A DNA stretch of 5,284 nucleotides from Aquificaceae bacterium (GTDB lineage: Bacteria > Aquificota > Aquificia > Aquificales > Aquificaceae). The DNA is taken from positions 1 through 5,284 of the forward strand of contig WFPT01000114.1 of the NCBI GenBank assembly GCA_015487365.1, given 5' to 3'. The notes under the pieces were generated by a model that saw only the letters and a program-made list of their open reading frames with translations, was not told the DNA's origin and ran no database searches. Below are positions 1 to 5,211 of the stretch, piece by piece. The position numbers were made by a program, and so were the translations under genes. The stretch's first letter is position 1. Every line of letters begins with the position of its first letter.

Positions 1-738
1 ATAGGGTTAACTAAAAAAGTTTTAGAGCTCTGCCACAGACCCATGGGCTTAATCTTAGTAACGGGTCCCACTGGCTCGGGTAAATCCACCACCTTAGCAT
101 CTTTAATAAATTACATAGTAGAAACCATGCCCAAGCACGTAATAACCATTGAAGACCCCATTGAATACGTATTCCCCCACAAAAGGAGTGTGGTGAATCA
201 GAGGGAAATAGGGACGGACGTAGAAAGTTTTGCGGATGCTTTAAGGGCCGCTTTGAGGGAGGACCCGGACGTAATCTTGGTGGGTGAGATGAGGGACAAG
301 GAAACCATTGAAATAGCATTAAGGGCTGCGGAGACGGGGCACTTGGTCTTTGGAACATTACACACCAATACCGCCATTTCCACCATAACCAGAATAGTGG
401 ATGTCTTCCCACCCGAGCAACAGGAGCAGGTTAGAGTCCAGCTATCTTTTACCTTACAGGGAGTAATATCCCAAAGGTTGGCCCCAAAGATAGGGGGAGG
501 GAGGGTTTTGGTTTATGAGCTCCTAATACCAACGACGGGTATAAGGAACCTAATAAGGGAGAACAAACTCCAACAGATATACTCACTGATGCAGAGTGGT
601 CAGGCGGAAACGGGTATGCAAACCATGAACCAACACTTGGTAAGGTTGGTAAGGAGTGGGGTAATAACGGTAGAAACCGCAAGGGAGATGTCCCCCGACC
701 TGAAGGAGCTTGAAAGACTTTTAGGTAGGAGGCTTTAA
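1..738 (+). CDS. pilT: PilT-type pilus retraction ATPase, 5' end cut off by window edge
   Basis: This is a hexameric secretion-family ATPase that powers type IV pilus retraction (twitching motility, DNA uptake) at the cytoplasmic base of the pilus. The reading frame is open from base 1, and the residues before the Met at base 43 (ending ELCHRP) read like normal PilT, so that Met is internal. Counting from it, Walker A GPTGSGKST is at 8-16, the Asp box with ITIEDPIEY at about 35-42, Walker B VILVGEMRD at about 78-85, and the His box GHLVFGTLHT at 99-108. The motif GIRNLIRE (166-173) matches the PilT signature AIRNLIRE, which separates PilT from the extension ATPases PilB and GspE. The visible part is 245 residues; full PilT is about 350-370, so only the N-terminal PAS-like domain is missing. 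It ends TAA, 11 bp before the encapsulin gene. No pilin or other pilus gene is in view, so its tie to the genes downstream is positional only. The family call is firm. Confidence 0.94.
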   Translation: MGLTKKVLELCHRPMGLILVTGPTGSGKSTTLASLINYIVETMPKHVITIEDPIEYVFPHKRSVVNQREIGTDVESFADALRAALREDPDVILVGEMRDKETIEIALRAAETGHLVFGTLHTNTAISTITRIVDVFPPEQQEQVRVQLSFTLQGVISQRLAPKIGGGRVLVYELLIPTTGIRNLIRENKLQQIYSLMQSGQAETGMQTMNQHLVRLVRSGVITVETAREMSPDLKELERLLGRRL

Positions 739-749
739 AATAATAAGCT
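727..749 (+). promoter_or_regulatory. Distant AGGAGG and AT-rich leader before the encapsulin start
   Basis: An AGGAGG stretch lies at 727-732 inside the last pilT codons, but it ends 17 nt before the encapsulin ATG at 750, farther than the usual 5-9 nt. The bases between are AT-rich and include TAAAAT (736-741), which resembles a -10 box, with a TTGAAA (710-715) 20 bp upstream. That spacer is too long for a standard sigma-70 type promoter. A start from this box would give a nearly leaderless mRNA. An in-frame TAA at 744-746 excludes any earlier start. Function is speculative. Confidence 0.25.
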
Positions 750-1598
750 ATGGTGGAAAACAACTTCTCCCAATCACCTTTTAGTGAAGAGGAGTGGGAA
801 GTTTTGGAGAGGGCGGTGTTGGAAACCGCCAAGGAAGTTTTAACTTTCAGGAAGTTTTTAAAGTTGGTGGGTCCGGTGGGCCCATCCCATCAGGTTGCCT
901 CTTACGATATTCTGGAAGGTTTTACGGAAGGTGTCTGTGCCTTTAAACCCGGTGAAGAGGTTAAAGAATGTGAGGCCTTAAAGGTTGGAAGGCGGGTTCA
1001 TGTTCCCATACCCGTTCTCTACAAGGACTTTATAATCTCTTGGAGGGACATAGAGTATTGGAGGGGCCTAAAATTAGCCGTAGATACCACATACGTAAAG
1101 GGTGCAACCTTGCTCTTGGCAAGGGCCGAAGACAGGCTAATCCTATACGGAAACGAGGACTTAGGCATAGAGGGTCTCCTTACGGTAAAGGGTAGTAAGA
1201 GGATTCCCATGAAGGACTGGGGGGATGAAGGGAACGCCTTTTACGATATACATACTGCAACCACACAGCTGATAGAGTCCGGACACTACGGTCCCTTCGT
1301 GGTGGTGATGAACCCCAAAAGGTATGCCCAAGTTTGTAGGGTCTTAGGAAGGGAGGGGACCTTAGAAATAGACCTAATAAAAAAGATAGTTAAGGAGGTA
1401 TATACCACCCCCCTCATAGGAGAAGATGTAGTTTTAGTCCTTTCTACGGGGGAGCAAAACATGGACCTTTTTTTGGCCTTAGACTTTACCTTAGTTTATG
1501 TAGAGAGCACCAACCTAAACCATAAGCTCAGGGTCATGGAGATGCTCGTTCCCAGAATAAAGAGGCCCGATTCCTTTGTAATCTTAAAAAAGAAGTAA
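750..1598 (+). CDS. enc: Family 1 encapsulin nanocompartment shell protein (linocin M18-like)
   Basis: This is an HK97-fold shell protein that self-assembles into a closed protein compartment in the cytoplasm and packs cargo enzymes by their C-terminal targeting peptides. At 282 residues it is slightly longer than the Thermotoga maritima shell (about 265), consistent with a small T=1 type particle. From memory it aligns to that protein along its whole length: an N-terminal amphipathic helix (about 12-37, FSEEEW then FRKFLKLVGPVG), which faces the lumen and forms the cargo groove; an E-loop region (about 50-90); DFIISWRDIEYWRG (93-106); RAEDRLILYG (125-134), matching the EDEVIFRG region; GPFVVVMNPKRY (181-192); TTPLIGEDVVLV (219-230); and a C-terminal VPRIKRPDSFVILK. 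Trp98 aligns with Thermotoga Trp87, reported near a bound flavin. The start is fixed by an in-frame stop just upstream and gives the family's normal N-terminus. No cargo domain is fused, and no neighbour is a known cargo. The stop directly abuts the regulator ATG, so the two are probably co-transcribed. Confidence 0.92.
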   Translation: MVENNFSQSPFSEEEWEVLERAVLETAKEVLTFRKFLKLVGPVGPSHQVASYDILEGFTEGVCAFKPGEEVKECEALKVGRRVHVPIPVLYKDFIISWRDIEYWRGLKLAVDTTYVKGATLLLARAEDRLILYGNEDLGIEGLLTVKGSKRIPMKDWGDEGNAFYDIHTATTQLIESGHYGPFVVVMNPKRYAQVCRVLGREGTLEIDLIKKIVKEVYTTPLIGEDVVLVLSTGEQNMDLFLALDFTLVYVESTNLNHKLRVMEMLVPRIKRPDSFVILKKK

Positions 1599-2243
1599 AT
1601 GGGAGAGCTCTTAAATATACTGAGGAGACTTCCCATATTCAGTAAGGTTTCCGAGAGCTCTTTGAGGAAAATAGCGGGGAAGTTTGTTACCATCAAGTTC
1701 AGGAAGAACGAAGTGGTCTTTTATCAAAATGAAGAGAGCACCGACCTTTACGTGGTTTTATCGGGAAAGTTAAGGGCGGTGGTAGAAAACGAAGAGGGTA
1801 AGGAGTTACTCCTGGCAACCTTTAAAAGGGGTGATTTTTTTGGTGAGATGAGCCTCTTTGACGGTAAGCCAAGGTCCGCCACCGTGATTGCTGAGGAAGA
1901 GAGCCTCTTAGCCCTCCTTTCAAGGGATGAATTCTTGAAGCTCTTAAAGGAGGAGCCTACGATAGCGATAGAAATTATAGTTTCACTGGTAAGGAGGCTT
2001 AGGAGGGCGGATGAAACCATAGAGGCCTTGGCCTTCTTGGACGTAGGCGAAAGGATTTTAAAGTTCTTAAAGGAGGTGGGGGAAAGGGAAGGGGAATACG
2101 TTAGGGTAAAGAAGTTAAAGCACAGGGAGTTGGCCCAAAGGGTTGGAGCCAGCAGGGAAGCGGTAACCAAGGCTTTAAAGGTCCTAATCCACAGGAAAAT
2201 TTTAAAGGAAGAGGGGGATTACCTCCTCCTAAGATGCTCGTAG
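1599..2243 (+). CDS. Crp/Fnr-family transcriptional regulator
   Basis: This 214-residue cytoplasmic DNA-binding protein has the full Crp layout. An N-terminal cyclic-nucleotide-binding-type beta barrel (about 12-115) begins LPIFSKVSES. Its phosphate-binding cassette, FGEMSLFDGKPRSAT (81-95), keeps Gly82, Glu83, Arg92 and Ser93, equivalent to the cAMP-contact residues of E. coli Crp. A dimer helix follows (about 119-146), then a C-terminal winged helix-turn-helix (about 150-212). The recognition helix begins SREAVTK (185-191), close to the SRETVGR of Crp, so a GTGA-like half-site is more likely than the TTGAT of Fnr. The only Cys is at 213, so it is not an Fnr-type iron-sulfur oxygen sensor. 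The ligand could be a cyclic nucleotide or none; a heme-based NO sensor of the Dnr/NnrR kind cannot be excluded. Its ATG follows the encapsulin stop with no gap and has no good ribosome site, which suggests translational coupling. Targets are unknown; the nearby nor genes are candidates. Confidence 0.93.
   Translation: MGELLNILRRLPIFSKVSESSLRKIAGKFVTIKFRKNEVVFYQNEESTDLYVVLSGKLRAVVENEEGKELLLATFKRGDFFGEMSLFDGKPRSATVIAEEESLLALLSRDEFLKLLKEEPTIAIEIIVSLVRRLRRADETIEALAFLDVGERILKFLKEVGEREGEYVRVKKLKHRELAQRVGASREAVTKALKVLIHRKILKEEGDYLLLRCS
2207..2229 (+). promoter_or_regulatory. Possible mRNA hairpin with an anti-Shine-Dalgarno-like arm before the phosphatidyltransferase start
   Basis: GGAAGAGG (2207-2214) can pair with CCTCCTCC (2222-2229) at 7 of 8 positions across a 7-base loop, ending 4 nt before the ATG at 2234. 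The second arm resembles the 3' end of 16S rRNA rather than a ribosome binding site, so the downstream gene has no visible Shine-Dalgarno of its own and probably relies on coupling to the overlapping regulator gene. The pairing lies in the regulator's coding sequence and may be chance. Confidence 0.25.
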
Positions 2244-2776
2244 AGGAAATAAATAAAGTCCTCACTTTAAGGCTGGCTAAGTTAATAAAGGATTACGAGT
2301 TTTTAAGCCCCAACCTAATAACCCTCCTTTCCTTTTCCCTGGTGGTCCCCACCTTCTACCTGATAATGGAGGGGAAATTCCCCTTAGCGGGAGCGGTTTT
2401 ATACCTTTCCGCCCTCTTAGACAGCCTTGACGGAGACTTAGCAAGGCTTAGGGGGAAGACCACCAAGGAGGGGGCCCTTCTGGATGCGGTCCTAGACAGA
2501 TACTTTGACCTCTTAACGGTCTTTGCCCTAACCTTAAAGACCCAAGATTACTTCTTCGGCTTCTTGGCCCTCCTTGGCTCCTCCTTGGTCCCCTACATAA
2601 GGGCTAAGGCGGAAAGCTTGGGTAAGAGGGACTTAAAGACCTTCGGTTCAAGGGACGTTAGGAACTTCTTAATCTTTCTGGGCTTAATCCTTTCAAAGCC
2701 TGAGCTAACCTTAAAGCTTTTAGCAATCCTCAGCAACCTATCCGCCCTCCACCGCTTTTACAGGGCTTTAAGGTGA
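2234..2776 (+). CDS. CDP-alcohol phosphatidyltransferase (phosphatidylinositol-phosphate synthase-like)
   Basis: This 180-residue integral membrane enzyme moves the phosphatidyl group from CDP-diacylglycerol (or a CDP-ether lipid) to a hydroxyl acceptor, making a phospholipid head group. The signature D-x2-D-G-x2-A-R-x8-G-x3-D-x3-D is complete, with Asp63, Asp66, Gly67, Ala70, Arg71, Gly80, Asp84 and Asp88; the acidic residues bind the metal and the last is the likely base. About six hydrophobic segments (near 24-46, 48-65, 90-103, 106-122, 142-154, 156-172) match the family fold. YIRAKAE (121-127) and RDVR (140-143) recall the phosphatidylinositol-phosphate and archaetidylinositol-phosphate synthases more than the PgsA or PssA types, so inositol phosphate is a reasonable acceptor guess, but substrate cannot be read safely. 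The start overlaps the end of the regulator gene by 10 bp, which points to coupled translation. It is the last gene of the left block. Confidence 0.9.
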   Translation: MLVEEINKVLTLRLAKLIKDYEFLSPNLITLLSFSLVVPTFYLIMEGKFPLAGAVLYLSALLDSLDGDLARLRGKTTKEGALLDAVLDRYFDLLTVFALTLKTQDYFFGFLALLGSSLVPYIRAKAESLGKRDLKTFGSRDVRNFLIFLGLILSKPELTLKLLAILSNLSALHRFYRALR

Positions 2777-2782
2777 TATAAT
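2757..2782 (+). promoter_or_regulatory. Candidate promoter for the norCB operon
   Basis: A perfect TATAAT (2777-2782) stands in the only real intergenic gap of the left half, 25 bp before the norC ATG. The best -35-like match is TTTACA (2757-2762), but the spacer is only 14 bp, short of the usual 16-18. The promoter may therefore depend on an activator such as a Crp/Fnr protein, or the match may be chance in AT-rich DNA. The position at the junction between the two gene blocks supports it. Confidence 0.45.
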
Positions 2783-2789
2783 TTTATAT
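2776..2789 (+). promoter_or_regulatory. AT-rich inverted repeat over the norC -10 box, possible operator
   Basis: ATATAA (2776-2781) and TTATAT (2784-2789) are perfect inverted arms around TT, covering the TATAAT box. An outer pair, CTTTAA (2766-2771) and TTAAAG (2789-2794), shares almost the same centre. A GGTGA (2772-2776) at the left edge resembles a Crp half-site, but there is no matching TCAC on the other side. It could bind a regulator or be low-complexity AT DNA. A terminator is unlikely, as the stem has no G-C pairs. Confidence 0.25.
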
Positions 2790-2791
2790 TA

Positions 2792-2800
2792 AAGGAGGGT
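2792..2800 (+). promoter_or_regulatory. Strong ribosome binding site of norC
   Basis: AAGGAGGGT lies 6 nt before the norC ATG at 2807, with the GGAGG core 8 nt away, an ideal spacing. It confirms the norC start and contrasts with the weak sites of the genes upstream. Confidence 0.8.
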
Positions 2801-2806
2801 GTAACC

Positions 2807-3478
2807 ATGAATTGGTTGGAAGTAGTTATAGCTACGATTTTTATTACCCTTATAGGGGGTATGATTCTCACAAGGGGTAGAAGCTGGTTAGAGCCGGTGT
2901 TTTGGAAGAGGTTTGCCATTGTTGGTTCAATAGTTATGTTTTCGTGCCTGTGGATATTAACCTTTGACACTTTACGGAAGATTGAAATTGGAAAAGGGAG
3001 GATTCCTGAACCAACAGTTATCAACAAGAAGATAGGGTATGAGTTTGACCCCATTTCTAAGCGTTTTAAACCAGTAATATTAGGTGATGAGCCTCTGTTT
3101 GGAAAAATTTACAATAAAGAAGAGGCTATGAAACTTTTAATTAAGGGTAAGCTCACCATACAAAGTAGAAACTGTATGGACTGTCATACCCTTTTAGGAA
3201 ATGGAGCATACTATGCACCTGACCTTACAAAAGCCTGGTTAGACCCTAAATGGGAAAAAATGATGATACCCATGACGGGGGCGAAAACCAAAGAAGAAGC
3301 TATGGTTAAGTTTTTAATGCATCCGGATAAGTTTGCCACTTGGGATAGAAGGATGCCTAATTTACACTTAACTGAGGAAGAAGCAAAGGCAATTGTAGCA
3401 TACTTAAAATGGATGTCCGCAATAGATACGAATGGTTTTCCAGACCACTTTGGTCAATCAAAATTAGTTAAATTTTAA
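2807..3478 (+). CDS. norC: Nitric oxide reductase cytochrome c subunit
   Basis: NorC is the membrane-anchored c-type cytochrome that passes electrons from periplasmic donors to NorB for NO reduction. The heme site is CMDCH (Cys123, Cys126, His127), followed by the typical TLLGNGAYYAPDLTK. The axial Met is Met183 in RRMPNLHLTEEEA, and KWMSAIDTNGFP (201-212) is the usual NorC tail. Two hydrophobic helices are visible (about 5-22 and 36-53) with a basic loop between, so both the N-terminus and the heme domain should face the periplasm. The second helix and TFDT correspond to the single anchor of classical NorC; the first is an addition. A segment of about 40 residues (64-104) also lies between the anchor and the heme domain. 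Together these explain the length of 223 against about 150 for the Pseudomonas protein. It has a strong ribosome site and sits 15 bp upstream of norB. Its DNA is visibly more AT-rich than the genes to the left. Confidence 0.95.
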   Translation: MNWLEVVIATIFITLIGGMILTRGRSWLEPVFWKRFAIVGSIVMFSCLWILTFDTLRKIEIGKGRIPEPTVINKKIGYEFDPISKRFKPVILGDEPLFGKIYNKEEAMKLLIKGKLTIQSRNCMDCHTLLGNGAYYAPDLTKAWLDPKWEKMMIPMTGAKTKEEAMVKFLMHPDKFATWDRRMPNLHLTEEEAKAIVAYLKWMSAIDTNGFPDHFGQSKLVKF

Positions 3479-3480
3479 TG

Positions 3481-3489
3481 GGAGGTGAT
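3481..3489 (+). promoter_or_regulatory. Full-length ribosome binding site that fixes the norB start
   Basis: GGAGGTGAT is an uninterrupted 9-base match to the expected 16S anti-Shine-Dalgarno end and stands 4 nt before the ATG at 3494. An in-frame GTG at 3485 lies inside this site and so cannot be the start; calling it would add three false residues to NorB. Confidence 0.85.
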
Positions 3490-3493
3490 AAAG

Positions 3494-4897
3494 ATGGGAA
3501 AACTATACGAAAGCCAAAAGATAGCTATCCTTTACTTTTCCGTTGCAATAATCCTATTCGGAGCTCAGATTATCTTTGGCCTTTTGGCCGCCTATCAGTA
3601 TATTAATCCCAATTTCTTATACGGCATAATGCCCTTTTCCATAGCAAGGATGCTCCACATAAACGCTATGGTAGTTTGGCTTTTAATGGGATTTATAGGA
3701 AGTATATATTGGATTTTGCCCTATGAAACGGGAAGGGATGTAGTAGGAGCAAAGTTAGGTAAGCTTGCTTGGTTTTTGCTAACCGTTGCGGTCGGAATAG
3801 TAGTCTTGGTGTATATCTTAAAGCAAATAGGAAGCGGTAATACCTTTACCTTATGGTTCATAACGGAAGGGAGAGAGTACATAGAAGCGCCTAGATGGGC
3901 AGATATAGGTATAGTTTTAGTGATGTTAATAATTTACTTTAACGTGGCCATGACCGTCCTAAAATCCGATAAAATTACGGGCCTTATGGGTGTTCTACTT
4001 ATAGACCTTGTTGCGTTGGCGGGCTTATATGTAGCGGGGATGTTCTTTACCCCAAACATAACAAAGGACCAATTCTGGTGGTGGTGGGTGATTCACCTCT
4101 GGGTAGAGGCCACTTGGGAAGTTTTAGTAGGAGTTTTAATGGGATGGGCCCTTATGCACGTTTTAGGAACACCGAGGAAAATAATAGAGGGCTGGCTTTA
4201 CCTTGAGGTCCTATTAGTTTTTGGCACTGGAATACTTGGCCTTGGCCATCATTACTACTGGATAGGAACCCCTGACTATTGGCTTGGTATTGGAGGCTTC
4301 TTCTCTTCCTTAGAACCTATACCCTTAGTCGCTATGGTAGTCCATGCGGTTTATGACGCAGGTGTTCATAAACTTCAAACGGTAAATAGGCCCGCCCTTT
4401 TTTGGATATTACTTCAAGCATTTGGAAACTTTTTCGGTGCAGGAGTTTGGGGTTTTATGCACACCCTACCCCAAATAAACCTTTACTCTCACGGAACACA
4501 GATGGCAGCTTCCCATGGACATTTAGCCTTCTTTGGAGCTTATGTAGCAACGAACATAGTTTTCGTTTATATAATCCTTCAGCACTTACGGGCTCCTGAT
4601 GGACCGGTTTTGGATAGTAAATCATGGAAGATAGCGTATGTAGGTATGATTCTTTCCATGTTTGGAATGGTTGGAGCCTTGCTAGTAGCGGGTTTTGCTC
4701 AAACTTTCCTCGAAAGGGCGGTAGGAGGAGCTACTTGGCAAGATTACATAATGGCACAACTACACCCGTGGGTAAAGGTACCTTTAAAGTGGAGGTTTGG
4801 TTTTGGTTTGCTCTTTTTTCTTTCATACTTGGTTCTAATCTACGATTTAGTTACTATTGGAAAGAAGAAACCTTCCACTGAACTAAAAGCGGGATGA
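3494..4897 (+). CDS. norB: Nitric oxide reductase catalytic subunit, heme b/b3-FeB (cNOR type)
   Basis: NorB is the catalytic membrane subunit that reduces two NO to N2O and water, with electrons from NorC. From the ATG at 3494 it has 467 residues, about the usual length, and some 12 membrane helices. All ligands are present at a nearly constant offset of 5-6 from the Pseudomonas aeruginosa enzyme: His55 and His343 (low-spin heme b), His341 (heme b3), and His201, His252 and His253 (FeB). The acidic residues near the active site are also kept: Glu205 and Glu209 in HLWVEATWE and Glu274 in SSLEPIP. There is no N-terminal quinol-oxidising extension as in qNOR, which agrees with the separate norC. 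The segment EGREYIEAPRWAD (125-137) is the conserved periplasmic loop. Four Trp in a row (195-198) precede the FeB His201. The stop overlaps the next gene by 4 bp. The maturation genes norQ and norD are not in the window. Confidence 0.97.
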   Translation: MGKLYESQKIAILYFSVAIILFGAQIIFGLLAAYQYINPNFLYGIMPFSIARMLHINAMVVWLLMGFIGSIYWILPYETGRDVVGAKLGKLAWFLLTVAVGIVVLVYILKQIGSGNTFTLWFITEGREYIEAPRWADIGIVLVMLIIYFNVAMTVLKSDKITGLMGVLLIDLVALAGLYVAGMFFTPNITKDQFWWWWVIHLWVEATWEVLVGVLMGWALMHVLGTPRKIIEGWLYLEVLLVFGTGILGLGHHYYWIGTPDYWLGIGGFFSSLEPIPLVAMVVHAVYDAGVHKLQTVNRPALFWILLQAFGNFFGAGVWGFMHTLPQINLYSHGTQMAASHGHLAFFGAYVATNIVFVYIILQHLRAPDGPVLDSKSWKIAYVGMILSMFGMVGALLVAGFAQTFLERAVGGATWQDYIMAQLHPWVKVPLKWRFGFGLLFFLSYLVLIYDLVTIGKKKPSTELKAG

Positions 4898-5211
4898 TTA
4901 GCCCTTATGAGGTAATGGTTTTATTAGGAGCTGGCTTCTTCTATGTTTTAGGAGCTGGTTTATATGCCTTCCTTTACGCATACGGAAGATTGAGGGGAAA
5001 AAGGGGTTACTTCTACTCATCCTTCTTTTTTGCAGGTCTGGTCATTCTTTGTGCATACCTTATGGTAAGGAGTCCTTTATTCAGCGGATTTTGGAAGGCT
5101 CTCCTTTCCTTTGCAACCTTTGCATACCTTTTAATACCAAAAGGTATGTGGTGGGTAATGGAAAGAGTTCATAAGTTGGAGGAGGAAGAAAGAAAAAGGT
5201 CCAAGTTTTAA
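4894..5211 (+). CDS. Small three-helix membrane protein coupled to norB (NorH-like by position)
   Basis: I do not recognise this 105-residue protein by sequence. It has three hydrophobic segments (about 5-29, 41-58 and 64-83), a short basic loop RLRGKRG (32-38) after the first, and a strongly charged tail (about 90-105, rich in Glu, Lys and Arg) that should be cytoplasmic. The first helix holds a near repeat, GAGFFY and GAGLYA. The only His (93) is in the tail, so there is no obvious heme site in the membrane. Its ATG overlaps the norB TGA as ATGA, and there is only a weak ribosome site, so translation should be coupled to norB. Thermus nor operons carry a small membrane gene, norH, at the same place; equivalence here is inferred from position and size only. 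A role in assembly or stability of the reductase is the simplest guess. Confidence 0.8.
   Translation: MISPYEVMVLLGAGFFYVLGAGLYAFLYAYGRLRGKRGYFYSSFFFAGLVILCAYLMVRSPLFSGFWKALLSFATFAYLLIPKGMWWVMERVHKLEEEERKRSKF

Noticed and set aside
698..738. PilT C-terminus (ending LLGRRL) as an encapsulin cargo-loading peptide
   Set aside because: It looks faintly like a targeting peptide, but PilT proteins normally end with a similar Leu/Arg-rich helix, and a hexameric pilus motor is not a plausible cargo.
750..1598. Prophage major capsid protein
   Set aside because: HK97 capsids and encapsulins share a fold, but the match is to encapsulins along the full length, and no phage terminase, portal or tail gene is near.
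1502..1750. Similar strings GAGAGCACCAACC (about 1503) and GAGAGCACCGACC (about 1735) as a direct repeat
   Set aside because: Both encode Glu-Ser-Thr within unrelated proteins, and the similarity stops at about 13 bases.
1599..2243. Fnr-type iron-sulfur oxygen sensor
   Set aside because: The protein lacks the N-terminal cysteine cluster; its only Cys is near the C-terminus.
3440..3478. NorC C-terminus (GQSKLVKF) as an encapsulin targeting peptide
   Set aside because: The NorC heme domain and tail are periplasmic, so they cannot meet a cytoplasmic shell.
3485..3493. GTG at 3485 as the norB start
   Set aside because: It lies within the GGAGGTGAT ribosome binding site; the ATG at 3494 has correct spacing and gives the usual length.
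4402..4881. Open frames of 65 and 85 codons inside norB in another phase
   Set aside because: They lie within the highly conserved NorB coding sequence and have no ribosome site or recognisable protein features.
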